A DNA stretch of 64,000 bases from Pseudocitrobacter sp913778145 (lineage in GTDB: Bacteria > Pseudomonadota > Gammaproteobacteria > Enterobacterales > Enterobacteriaceae), in NCBI GenBank assembly GCA_035726825.1, contig JALNTX010000005.1, forward strand, positions 309,701 through 373,700. Direction: 5' to 3'. Positions 7,954 to 15,944 of the stretch are shown here, one piece after another. A model generated the notes under the pieces. The model ran no database searches, had not been told where the DNA came from, and was given only the letters and a program-made list of their open reading frames with translations. The first letter of the stretch is position 1; the number at the start of each line of letters is the position of its first letter. A program made the translations under genes and the position numbers.

Positions 7954-9018
7954 TTGAAGACAATCTTAAAAACGCTGGCCATCTGCGTAATGGCGGGTGG
8001 TCTGGTGGCTCAGTCGGTCTATGCCGAGCCGCTGGTCATTCAGGAACAGGGAAGCTTTTCTGCTGGTGGCACCATCATCACCGCACCAGGAAAATTTGAC
8101 GCGAAAAAGCCGCTGGACTCTGCTGGCCAAACCTATCATGGCGATCATGCCTCAGTGTTCTACCAAATCCCGGAGAATCCGCATAAATACCCTATCGTCA
8201 TGCTGCACGGCGCAGGTCAGTTCTCCCGTACCTGGGAAAGTACCCCGGATGGGCGCGAAGGGTTCCAGAATATATTCCTGCGTCGCGGGTTCTCAACTTA
8301 TCTTGTCGATCAGCCGCGTCGGGGCAGCGCCGGACGCACGACTGTAGAAGGTACTGTTACGCCAAAACCGGATGAACAAATGTGGTTCAATCAGTTCCGC
8401 GTTGGCGTGTGGCCAGAGTATTTTAAGGGCGTTCAGTTCTCTCACGACAAAGAAGCACTGAATCAGTATTTCCGTCAGATGACCCCGAATACCGGACCGT
8501 TTGATATCAATGTTATCTCGGATGCAATGTCCGCCGTCGTGGATAAATCCGGCCCCGCTATCCTCTTCACCCACTCTCAGGGTGGCGGGCCTGGCTGGTA
8601 CACGGCGATGAAAAATGACAAGGTCAAAGCCATTGTCGCCTTCGAGCCCGGCAGCAGCTTTGTCTTCCCGGAAAAAGAACTCCCAGCCCCTATGCCAAGC
8701 GCGTTCGACACGCTGAAGGGTGAGCCGGTGCCGATGGAGCAGTTTATGGCTCTGACCAAAATCCCGATTCTGATTATTTACGGCGATAACATACCGGATA
8801 AGCCTGTCGCCATGCCCGCGCAGGACAGCTGGCGAGTACGTCTGGCGATGGCGCGTGAGTGGCGTGACGTGGTGAACAAGCATGGCGGGGATGTGACGGT
8901 AACGCATTTGCCTGAAGTGGGAATCAAAGGGAATACCCACTTCCCGTTCTCTGATCTCAATAATGTGCAAATTGCTGATTTGGTGAGTCAGTTCCTGAAA
9001 GAAAAAAATCTGCAGTAG
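7954..9018 (+). CDS. exported alpha/beta hydrolase (esterase-like)
   Basis: The gene starts at TTG 7954 with AGAGGA upstream. The first 24 residues are a Sec signal peptide ending SVYA. The 354-residue hydrolase has MLHGAGQFSRTWES (oxyanion region), a nucleophile elbow ILFTHSQGGGPG with Ser near residue 208 and a late KGNTHFPFSD segment carrying the His. It is unrelated to the Cys-elbow hydrolases at 1338 and 14816. It lies 107 bp after the flavodoxin gene, so it may be in the same run or have its own promoter. A 76-bp copy of codons around 216-241 occurs at 46851-46926. Confidence 0.87.
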   Translation: MKTILKTLAICVMAGGLVAQSVYAEPLVIQEQGSFSAGGTIITAPGKFDAKKPLDSAGQTYHGDHASVFYQIPENPHKYPIVMLHGAGQFSRTWESTPDGREGFQNIFLRRGFSTYLVDQPRRGSAGRTTVEGTVTPKPDEQMWFNQFRVGVWPEYFKGVQFSHDKEALNQYFRQMTPNTGPFDINVISDAMSAVVDKSGPAILFTHSQGGGPGWYTAMKNDKVKAIVAFEPGSSFVFPEKELPAPMPSAFDTLKGEPVPMEQFMALTKIPILIIYGDNIPDKPVAMPAQDSWRVRLAMAREWRDVVNKHGGDVTVTHLPEVGIKGNTHFPFSDLNNVQIADLVSQFLKEKNLQ

Positions 9019-9029
9019 AAAGAAGTCGT

Positions 9030-9057
9030 ATTGAGCCTTCATTATTGAAGGCTCAAT
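9030..9057. terminator. bidirectional terminator
   Basis: Eleven-base-pair arms ATTGAGCCTTC and GAAGGCTCAAT with a 6-base loop lie between the convergent hydrolase (plus) and reductase (minus) genes. Confidence 0.7.
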
Positions 9058-9070
9058 ACCAATATCAGCA

Positions 9071-9943
9071 TTAGCGATCGTGAATTTTCACACCAAGACA
9101 GCCACGCACAAATTCAGGGTTAAAGTGCTTCACGGCATCACCAACGTAGCCTAAATCGAGCATGTTAATTTGTTCCATTTCACTCTCAGTCAATGCGAAA
9201 TCCCAGATGGCAAAGTTCTCTTCAATACGTTCTTGACGGGTGGATTTAGGGATAACAGTGACACCACGCTGCACATTCCAGCGCAGGACAACCTGAGCAA
9301 CTGTTTTTTTGTGAGTATCAGCAATTCGCTGCAGCAATTCATTTTCATAGGGCTTATGCCTTCCGCCGCCTAAGGGGGCCCATGCTTCCGGCTGAACGTT
9401 GTAATACTTCATGGTTTCAAGTGCAGCAGGCTGCGCAAAGTAAGGATGTAATTCAACCTGGTTCACCATTGGCCTGATTCTGACGGTTTCGCAGAAATTT
9501 GCTAATACATGAGCATAGAAATTAGACACCCCAATCGCCTTAAGCTTACCGGCATCATAGGCATCTTCCAGCGCACGCCACGCGCTGAAGTAATCACGCA
9601 TGGCCTGATGCAGTAAATAAAGGTCAAAATATTCCAGCCCTGATTTTTCTAACGACGCTTCAATTCCTGCTTTGGCCATATCGTAACTGGCCATGTCCTG
9701 TACCCATAGTTTTGAGGTAATAAACAGCTCTTCGCGACTGCATAACCCTTCGGCAATAGCCTCGCGTACGGCGTCACCAACGGCATCTTCATTACCGTAA
9801 ACTGCTGCGGTATCGATAAGGCGGTAGCCAGTACGAATAGCAGTCAATACTGACTGTTTACACTCTTCTTTATCTGTTACCTGAAAAACACCAAAACCAG
9901 CCATCGGCATTTTCAGGTTATTGTTTAATAATGAATAATTCAC
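9071..9943 (-). CDS. aldo/keto reductase (DkgA/YafB-like)
   Basis: The 290-residue reductase has the AKR5-type signatures LIDTAAVYGNEDAVG (Asp and Tyr), LFITSKLWVQD (Lys), YFDLYLLHQ (His) and VIPKSTRQERIEEN for the NADPH phosphate. There is no signal peptide, so it is cytoplasmic. Relatives reduce methylglyoxal, 2,5-diketogluconate and other small carbonyls. A paralogue at 26488-27339 shares the MPxxGFGVFQ opening. It is divergent from the LysR gene at 10166, which is the probable regulator, and the 222-bp gap carries a GAAT-N4-ATTC dyad around 9967-9978. Confidence 0.92.
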   Translation of the reverse strand: MNYSLLNNNLKMPMAGFGVFQVTDKEECKQSVLTAIRTGYRLIDTAAVYGNEDAVGDAVREAIAEGLCSREELFITSKLWVQDMASYDMAKAGIEASLEKSGLEYFDLYLLHQAMRDYFSAWRALEDAYDAGKLKAIGVSNFYAHVLANFCETVRIRPMVNQVELHPYFAQPAALETMKYYNVQPEAWAPLGGGRHKPYENELLQRIADTHKKTVAQVVLRWNVQRGVTVIPKSTRQERIEENFAIWDFALTESEMEQINMLDLGYVGDAVKHFNPEFVRGCLGVKIHDR

Positions 9944-10165
9944 TTTTTAATTCCTCTGCCATACCTGAATAATCATTCTAGAATAAAAAGACAGACATGA
10001 GTAAGGCGCGAAATCTGATATGACTTATGCACGATTTTCATAAATTACGCCCCAGAAAATCGACCAGCTTAACGCCGTAAATTACCTGTCCATTAAGTGC
10101 CCCTTCGCTATGCATTACGCTACACTACTCCATCACTTTCTTTTGGCAGTAAGGGGGGGGGCAGG

Positions 10166-11065
10166 TTGGCACGGGAAAACCTTAATGATTTAATGGCGTT
10201 TATAGTCGTCGCGCGTGAAAAGAGCTTTACCAAAGCAGCGGCACATTTAGGCGTTTCACAATCAGCCCTCAGCCATACCATTCGAACCCTCGAATCCCGT
10301 CTTGGGATGAAACTTCTGACCCGCACCACGCGCAGTATTTCGTTAACCGATATAGGGCAATCCATGTTCGATGACCTCGGCCCTTATATCGATGGGATCC
10401 AGGGGCGATTACAGTCGCTGAAGGACCTCAACAGTAAAGCCGCCGGTACGGTACGTATATCAACGTCAGATTATGCGATTGGCTCTGTCATATGGCCCAA
10501 GCTTGAGCCACTACTCAAGGAATACCCGGATATTACTCTGGAGCTGATTGATGACTATGCGCTGACGGATATTGTCTCCGGCCGGTTTGATGCAGGAACG
10601 CGGCTCGGTGAGCAAATCTCTAATGGCATGATCTCCGTGCGTATCGGCCCGGATGTGCGCTTTGCCGTCGTCGGTTCTCCTGACTATTTTTCCCGCCACC
10701 CTTATCCGCTGCATCCTAACGATCTTATTGATCACAGCTGCATCAATCTTCGGTTTCCCACCCACGGTAATTTGTATGTCTGGGAGTTCGAAAAAGAGGG
10801 AAAGAGCCTGAACGTCAAGGTCAGCGGTCAGCTGGTGTTTAGTCGTATCTATCAGAATTTACAGGCTGCCATAGAAGGATATGGGCTGGCACATGTTCCC
10901 CGTGATATAGCAGAGAAACAGCTCGCCCGCGGCGAACTGATCAGCGTCCTTGAAGACTGGTGTCCTTACTGGGATGGTTATTACATCTACTACCCGGAAA
11001 ACAGAAATCATTCGAAAGCTTTCCAGCTCGTTATTGACGCGCTGCGCCACTACAAACATCCCTGA
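10166..11065 (+). CDS. LysR-family regulator
   Basis: I choose TTG at 10166 as start because the winged-helix domain begins right after it (ARENLNDLMAFIVVAREKSFTKAAAHLGVSQSALSHTI), giving 299 residues. An ATG at 10097 would add 23 unrelated residues. The HTH and the effector-binding domain (DYALTDIVSGRFDAGTRLGE; ends YYIYYPENRNHSKAFQ) closely resemble the regulators at 19536 and 28380. A run of nine G lies five bases before the TTG in the ribosome-binding region. It probably controls the divergent reductase at 9071 and perhaps the CMD gene at 11155. Confidence 0.9.
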   Translation: MARENLNDLMAFIVVAREKSFTKAAAHLGVSQSALSHTIRTLESRLGMKLLTRTTRSISLTDIGQSMFDDLGPYIDGIQGRLQSLKDLNSKAAGTVRISTSDYAIGSVIWPKLEPLLKEYPDITLELIDDYALTDIVSGRFDAGTRLGEQISNGMISVRIGPDVRFAVVGSPDYFSRHPYPLHPNDLIDHSCINLRFPTHGNLYVWEFEKEGKSLNVKVSGQLVFSRIYQNLQAAIEGYGLAHVPRDIAEKQLARGELISVLEDWCPYWDGYYIYYPENRNHSKAFQLVIDALRHYKHP

Positions 11066-11107
11066 ACAGGCCCTGGCAGGATTAACGACCTGTGACTCCT
11101 GGAAGAA

Positions 11108-11139
11108 AAAAGCCAGAACCTGTTCAGGTGCTGGCTTTT
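11108..11139 (+). terminator. Rho-independent terminator of the LysR gene
   Basis: The stem AAAGCCAG...CTGGCTTT with an inner AACC/GGTG extension is followed by TTTTG, 43 bp after the LysR stop. The A-rich left side could also serve the convergent CMD gene. Confidence 0.75.
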
Positions 11140-11154
11140 GCGAATCGTCAGCCG

Positions 11155-11946
11155 TCAGGCCTGGTTTCTGCCTGTAAATACCTCTTTAAATACGGGTAAA
11201 GCTGAGAAAATGTTTGGCCAGCCCGCCACAAAGGCCAGCTGTGTCAAGACCTCTGAGGCCTGAGTCTGGATCAAACCATTATCCATCGCCCGATTAAGAT
11301 GATACGGCACTTGCGCCACTTGCCCGGCGGTAACCAGTGCACTAACCGTTACCAGGCTTCGGTCCCGTGGTGCCAGACCCGGCCGCAGCCATAGGTCCAG
11401 GAATAGTGCATCCGTGGTGTATTTCACGACCCCCGGTGATACCTTGCCAAAGTTTGACTCAACCATCGTGGCACGTTGGTTTTCCGACGCTTTATCCAGA
11501 GGCAGGAAATCCACTTTATCCCCTGGCAAGGATGCCGTATCGATATGGCGGTGCGCAAAGACGTTGCGGGCAACCAGCGCCGCAGAGGTGGCGTTTGGCC
11601 AGCCAGCATAAAATGCCAGATGGGTAATAACCTCGGAGATTTCAGCGGGCTTCACGCCGCTATCCAGCGCCACGTTAAGGTAGTGCGGAAGCTCAGCCGT
11701 ATCATTCCGGCTGATGAGTGCTGCAATCGTGACCAGGCTGCGGTCGCGACGTGACAACTCCGGACGATTCCAGAGATCTTTTTCAATAAATCGTTCAGCA
11801 TACGCAGCCATAGCGGGTGCGACTTCAGCAACGGCGCCATGTGTATCTTTTTGTGTCATTTTCAAACTCCTGTTTTGCGTGGTTTGGGAAACGCATCCGC
11901 TCATCAATAACAGAGAAAGAATCGCCAGAAATGTCCTGCTTATCAT
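11155..11946 (-). CDS. lipoprotein with two carboxymuconolactone decarboxylase-type domains
   Basis: The 263-residue protein starts with a lipoprotein signal (LLLMSGC, lipidated Cys18). Two CMD repeats follow: SRRDRSLVTIAALISRND with EISEVITHLAFYAGWPNA, and APRDRSLVTVSALVTAGQ with QTQASEVLTQLAFVAGWPN. No CxxC is present. The protein parallels the exported CMD at 18112-18888, which has the same two-repeat order. An internal ATG at 11859 (Met30) has AGGAG seven bases upstream and falls at the start of the folded domain, so a cytoplasmic form is possible. The residue after Cys18 is Val, which does not signal inner-membrane retention, so outer-membrane anchoring is expected. Confidence 0.88.
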   Translation of the reverse strand: MISRTFLAILSLLLMSGCVSQTTQNRSLKMTQKDTHGAVAEVAPAMAAYAERFIEKDLWNRPELSRRDRSLVTIAALISRNDTAELPHYLNVALDSGVKPAEISEVITHLAFYAGWPNATSAALVARNVFAHRHIDTASLPGDKVDFLPLDKASENQRATMVESNFGKVSPGVVKYTTDALFLDLWLRPGLAPRDRSLVTVSALVTAGQVAQVPYHLNRAMDNGLIQTQASEVLTQLAFVAGWPNIFSALPVFKEVFTGRNQA

Positions 11947-11970
11947 TCATTTTCTCCCGCCGAGTGACGA

Positions 11971-12441
11971 TTATTCCGTCAACAGTTCAAATCTGGCGCT
12001 GTAGGCATCAGGGTGGACGGGCAATGCATCTGGCTCATCTAATTGCCCAAGTTTCATTAAGCCAGACACATAGCTATGGGATTTATAAAAAATAGCCAGA
12101 TTTCCCCAGGGCGCATAAAGGGTTATATCGCCTTTTTTTGCTGACGTTCCTTCGGGTGAACCTTCGGTGGTCAACCGGGAAGGTAAGTCACTTATTTTCT
12201 CCTCCCCGGCATAATCTTTCAGTTGCAACGTAAGCGGTAATAAGGCCGCAAATTCTCGGCTCGCAGGAGAGTTATTCAGGGTCGCGGTAAGTGTTTTATC
12301 GTTAAGTATGATATTTATCTTCATTACATTTTCCTCTGTATTCCGCGCGCTCGCCGTAGCCGAAAACATGAATATCAGACCCAATATGCCCCATCCTGAA
12401 AATCTGGAAAATACACGTTGGTTTTTTGAATAAATAAACAT
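11971..12441 (-). CDS. cyclophilin-like fold protein, probably exported
   Basis: The C-terminal 117 residues are a cyclophilin-like beta-barrel of the small bacterial type (INIILNDKTLTATLNNSPASREFAALLPLTLQLKDY; ending near GDITLYAPWGNLAIFYKS). Starting at ATG 12441 gives 156 residues with a plausible signal peptide ending SATASA. A stronger start signal sits at 12324, where AGAGGA lies seven bases before the ATG of MKINII, which would give a cytoplasmic 117-residue protein. Both products are possible. Its paralogue at 14320-14748 has a clear signal peptide. The gene is 24 bp upstream of the CMD lipoprotein gene in the same direction. Function is unknown; no peptidyl-prolyl isomerase activity is implied. 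Confidence 0.8.
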   Translation of the reverse strand: MFIYSKNQRVFSRFSGWGILGLIFMFSATASARNTEENVMKINIILNDKTLTATLNNSPASREFAALLPLTLQLKDYAGEEKISDLPSRLTTEGSPEGTSAKKGDITLYAPWGNLAIFYKSHSYVSGLMKLGQLDEPDALPVHPDAYSARFELLTE

Positions 12442-12505
12442 GAGGAGCCACTCAGACGACATCAATTGCGACTGTTTTTAAAAAAGACGCAGAGGCGTTG
12501 TGAAA

Positions 12506-12529
12506 GCGGTAGCCAACGCGCGCTACCGC
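12506..12529 (-). terminator. hairpin after the alcohol dehydrogenase gene
   Basis: GCGGTAGC and GCTACCGC arms with an 8-base loop lie 14 bp after the dehydrogenase stop codon. There is no T run directly after it. Confidence 0.45.
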
Positions 12530-12543
12530 CTGTGTATTTGCGT

Positions 12544-13593
12544 TTATTCTGCGCTCAGTGAGGCCATATCAATGACGAAGCGGTGGGCCATGTCTCCCTG
12601 TGCAAGGCGAGCGAAAGCATCGTTGATCTGATCGATATTAATCATTTCGCACTCAGGATAGACATCGTGCTTCGCGCAGAAATCCAGGACTTCCTGGGTT
12701 TCCGCAATGCCGCCGATCAGCGAACCCGCAACGCGACGGCGACCCATGATCAAAGGAACCGTGAGCGGTTCATCCATCAGACCAACCTGGCCGACAATGA
12801 CTAACGAGCCATCAATATCCAATAACGGGGTATAGATATTCAGGTCATGCTTAATGGGTGCTGTATCAATAATTAAATCGAATGCACAGGCTGAATCCTG
12901 CAATGCCTGCGGATCGGAAGAAGGCAAAATGCCTTTCGCACCCAGCGCCTTTGCCTCTTCCTCTTTGTTCTTATTGCGGCTGATGACGGTCACCTCGGCC
13001 CCCATCGCCACGGCCAGCTTAACCGCCATATGGCCCAGGCCACCTAATCCGATCACGCCAACGCGGCTTCCCGAGCCCACATTCCAGGTACGCAACGGAG
13101 AGAAGGTGGTGATACCAGCACAAAGGATCGGCGCGGTCTTTGCCAGATCCATATTTTCAGGCACACGCAGGACAAACTCTTCGCGTACGACAATATGTTT
13201 GGCGTATCCGCCCTGAGTGATTTCGCCGCTCAAGCGATCCGGTGCGCCATAGGTAGGCGTCATCCCGTTACGACAGAATTGCTCTTCGCCATGCTCACAC
13301 TGATCGCAGTGCATACAACTATCCACCATGCAGCCAACGGCAACATGATCGCCTGGATGAAATTTTTTGACGTTCTGCCCCACGGACGTGACGACACCCA
13401 CAATTTCGTGGCCCGGGATCAACGGGTAAGGCTGCGGGCCCCAGTCTCCGTTGACCGTATGCAGATCTGAGTGGCAAACGCCGCAATAAAGAATTTCAAT
13501 GGCGACATCGTTTTCACGTAAATCGCGACGTTCAAAATGATAAGGAACCAGTTTCGCGTCGGCAGCGTGCGCTGCATAACCAACCGTTTTCAT
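12544..13593 (-). CDS. zinc-dependent NAD(P) alcohol dehydrogenase (YahK/cinnamyl alcohol dehydrogenase-like)
   Basis: The 349-residue medium-chain dehydrogenase shows catalytic zinc ligands in YCGVCHSDLH and PGHEIVG, the structural zinc set CMHCDQCEHGEEQFC (with a preceding MVDSC), and the Rossmann motif VGVIGLGGLGHMAV near residue 178. The phosphate-binding segment VTVISRNKNKEEEA suggests NADP preference. Family members reduce aromatic and aliphatic aldehydes in the cytoplasm. There is no export signal. Degenerate regulator remnants lie upstream, so its original regulator may have been lost. Confidence 0.93.
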   Translation of the reverse strand: MKTVGYAAHAADAKLVPYHFERRDLRENDVAIEILYCGVCHSDLHTVNGDWGPQPYPLIPGHEIVGVVTSVGQNVKKFHPGDHVAVGCMVDSCMHCDQCEHGEEQFCRNGMTPTYGAPDRLSGEITQGGYAKHIVVREEFVLRVPENMDLAKTAPILCAGITTFSPLRTWNVGSGSRVGVIGLGGLGHMAVKLAVAMGAEVTVISRNKNKEEEAKALGAKGILPSSDPQALQDSACAFDLIIDTAPIKHDLNIYTPLLDIDGSLVIVGQVGLMDEPLTVPLIMGRRRVAGSLIGGIAETQEVLDFCAKHDVYPECEMINIDQINDAFARLAQGDMAHRFVIDMASLSAE

Positions 13594-13836
13594 TAATACC
13601 TCATGTTTTTTTTAATTTCAGAATCAGAAAAGCCCCCGATTAGCGCGTGCAATTAACCAGCAAGCGATGCGAAGAGTATTTGTCAAAACGTACATAACGG
13701 TAACAACAACGACTTTCTCAGTACAACAGCACAGTTGAGATAGCAGTAATGAACAAAATTAATAAATCCCAGAGGGGTACCCTAAATGTCTACAACATTC
13801 ACAGCGCCATGCTTAATAGTGGGTTGCTGGTTTTTA

Positions 13837-14016
13837 TCACGCTGTTGTGGACATCAGAAAATCGATCAGGTCTTTGACTAATTTGATGTTGCCGGAATTT
13901 TTCGGATGATAGAGATAAACGGGCAGATATGTTTTCCCATGAAGGTCAGCGCTTTGCATGCGGGCATGAAGTATCTTACTCGGCAGGCATTGTAGAGTGC
14001 CAGTCGTGATCAGTTG
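13837..14016 (-). pseudogene. C-terminal remnant of a LysR-type regulator gene
   Basis: An open stretch of 59 codons and a stop reads GTLQCLPSKILHARMQSADLH then TYLPVYLYHPKNSG and KDLIDFLMSTT, the usual end of a LysR effector domain (LPVYLYHP then a DFL helix). It has no start and no DNA-binding domain, and it joins the LacI-like remnant at about 14016. Confidence 0.55.
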
Positions 14017-14110
14017 TCTGGTTGATGACAGTTAACGGTGTCGGGAAGAAACTCGCCCACTTCGGATCGTCAAACATCAGAAAAGAGACATCTTGTGGGA
14101 CCGACAAGCC
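14011..14110 (-). pseudogene. C-terminal remnant of a LacI-type regulator gene
   Basis: About 33 codons read GLSVPQDVSFLMFDDPKWASFF then PTPLTVINQTT, matching the hallmark GFDD...WA...PPLT.I.Q block near the end of LacI-family effector domains. The similarity stops where the LysR-like frame begins, indicating a deletion junction near 14015. Confidence 0.55.
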
Positions 14111-14125
14111 ACACTTGTAATTCGG

Positions 14126-14239
14126 CTAACCACCTGCCCCTTGAGCAGCCATATTCCGCAATCGTGCGATATTTCGCGCTGGCGGCTCGCCATATTTGCG
14201 CTTGTAATCGCGACTGAAATGAGACTGGTCTTCATAACC
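14126..14239 (-). pseudogene. C-terminal remnant of an AraC-type regulator gene
   Basis: Thirty-seven codons and a TAG read GYEDQSHFSRDYKRKYGEPP then ARNIARLRN, the second helix-turn-helix of an AraC/XylS regulator. The upstream part of the domain is missing except for a few codons. Together with the two remnants to its left, it fills most of the 726-bp gap between the dehydrogenase gene and the cyclophilin-like gene; nothing else is recognised there. Confidence 0.6.
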
Positions 14240-14319
14240 AACTTGACCCGGACACCGAAGCCATACTCAATGAAGACAACTAATGTCCTTGCGTTAAATT
14301 ATCGGAATTGAATAACGGA

Positions 14320-14748
14320 TCAATGTGCCATTTCAAATGTCACATCAATATTACCCGTATGTCTGAAAATCCCCACTCCAGAGTGGATTCGGCCCACTTT
14401 CTGAAGGTTACCTATCCGTTCATTGTTCTGTTCGTACATGATGACGAAGCTGTGGCGGGGTGCCCAGTAAACAATATCGCCCACCTCATAACCGCTGGTT
14501 TTCGTTTCGTTTGCCGGCAGCGCATCCCGGAACCGGTAGCACATTTCACGTCCATATAAATCCTCCATAGGCAACGTCAGCGGAAAACGAGAGACCAGCG
14601 CCCGGGTGGTGGCGTTGTCATAAAACGTTGCCGTCATCACCTGGTCACCTGCCGTGATCTTGACCCGGATGCCTTCAGTCTCGGCACCCAAAGATGAGAA
14701 TGAAACAGCCGTCAGGGCCGCCAGAGCAAGCATGGCCGGTTTGAACAT
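14320..14748 (-). CDS. exported cyclophilin-like fold protein
   Basis: The ATG at 14748 follows a GGAGAG site and opens a Sec signal peptide (MLALAALTAVSFSSLGA), giving 142 residues. The mature part is a small cyclophilin-like barrel (VKITAGDQVMTATFYDNATTRALVSRFPLTLPMEDLYG; GDIVYWAPRHSFVIMYEQ). It is the last gene of the minus-strand run that begins with the cupin at 19357, 67 bp after the hydrolase gene. A longer reading up to 15000 overlaps that hydrolase and looks unlike protein, so I reject it. Function is unknown; a small-molecule-binding role is a guess. Confidence 0.85.
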   Translation of the reverse strand: MFKPAMLALAALTAVSFSSLGAETEGIRVKITAGDQVMTATFYDNATTRALVSRFPLTLPMEDLYGREMCYRFRDALPANETKTSGYEVGDIVYWAPRHSFVIMYEQNNERIGNLQKVGRIHSGVGIFRHTGNIDVTFEMAH

Positions 14749-14815
14749 AAAACTCTCCGTTTTTTTTATATTTTCTGGAATAACGGCACTGCAACAGTGC
14801 CGTTCAAATAGCGTG

Positions 14816-15859
14816 TTATTTATCTGTTTTGAGATTGGTGTTAAAGAATGAGACCAGCTTGTCCCACGGGATGAGTTCAGTGCGGTCATACAGGTCGATA
14901 CGGTTAGCGCCCTTAATCTCCACCAGCTCTTTCGGCTCTGCGGCCATTTTATAGGCGGTATCGGTATATGTGCGGGATGGTGCAGCATCACCCACGACAA
15001 AGAGTATTGGTCGCGGTGAAATGGACTCTATATCGATAAACGGATGGAAGTTCATGAACTTCGCATAGGTCGCCGGTGTTGAGCGGCGATCGTTGGATGC
15101 CACCTTGCCGCGCTCTGTCTGATAAAAATCATTGGACTCTTTACCTTCGATGAACACCGGATCGTTTTGCCCCGGACCATAGACGGGTTGACCGGTTTCA
15201 GCGGTTTTGTAGCGTTGTTCTGCTGCAATCGCCAGGTCCTTGTTTCTCATCTCCAAGGTCCGCTCATGGTTCAGACCAGTACGGAAATATTCGCCCATAT
15301 CGTACATACTAACAGTGGCGAGCGCCTTAATGCGGGGATCCATTTTTGTCGCGGCGATGGCAAAGCCGCCGCTACCGCAGATACCTATCACGCCTATTTT
15401 TTCACGATCCACAAAAGCGCGCGTTCCGAGAAAATCAACTGCGGCGCTGAAGTTTTCTGCATAAACATCAGGCAGCACGGCGCCACGCGGCGTACCTGAA
15501 CTCTCTCCCCAGAAGGACTGGTCGAAGGACAGCGCAACAAATCCGGCTTCTGCCATTTTAGTTGCATAGAGGTTAGCAGCCTGCTGTCTTACTGCGGCAA
15601 AAGGATGGCCGACAATAAGGGCATCATATTTTTTACCGGCCTCCATAGTGCGGGGAGTAAATAACGTGCCGGTGACTTCCATACCGTAAATATTTTTGAA
15701 TTTAACGGTTTCAGTCTTCACCTTATCGCTTTTATAGAAATTATTCGCACCGTGGGACATATCAGCAGCGACGGCTGTGCTTGCCCCTATACCCAAAGCA
15801 ACGCTCAGTATTGTCAGCGCGGCCAGGGTTTTTAATTTCCCTTTTGAATGCAGTTTCAT
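14816..15859 (-). CDS. exported alpha/beta hydrolase (YcjY/dienelactone hydrolase-like)
   Basis: The start at 15859 has a consensus AGGAGGT site and gives 347 residues with a Sec signal peptide ending STAVAA. The nucleophile elbow is VIGICGSGGFAIA with a Cys at the nucleophile position, and a VGHPFAAVRQQ segment forms the oxyanion region. The C-terminal VEIKGANRIDLYD stretch lies where a His would be expected, but here the residues are Asn-Arg. Compare GATHIET in the paralogue at 1338. The lost His could mean altered or no hydrolase activity. It follows the MFS gene by 85 bp in the minus-strand run. Confidence 0.87.
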   Translation of the reverse strand: MKLHSKGKLKTLAALTILSVALGIGASTAVAADMSHGANNFYKSDKVKTETVKFKNIYGMEVTGTLFTPRTMEAGKKYDALIVGHPFAAVRQQAANLYATKMAEAGFVALSFDQSFWGESSGTPRGAVLPDVYAENFSAAVDFLGTRAFVDREKIGVIGICGSGGFAIAATKMDPRIKALATVSMYDMGEYFRTGLNHERTLEMRNKDLAIAAEQRYKTAETGQPVYGPGQNDPVFIEGKESNDFYQTERGKVASNDRRSTPATYAKFMNFHPFIDIESISPRPILFVVGDAAPSRTYTDTAYKMAAEPKELVEIKGANRIDLYDRTELIPWDKLVSFFNTNLKTDK

Positions 15860-15944
15860 ATTACCTCCTGAATTAAATAACGGTGTTAAGACAAACGGAG
15901 TGAAGAATCCGGAGAACAATAAACCTCCGGACAGCAGGACCTTT

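Noticed and set aside
14749..15000. N-terminal extension of the cyclophilin-like gene up to 15000
   Set aside because: It overlaps the hydrolase gene on the same strand, has no protein-like character, and the ATG at 14748 has a good site and a signal peptide.
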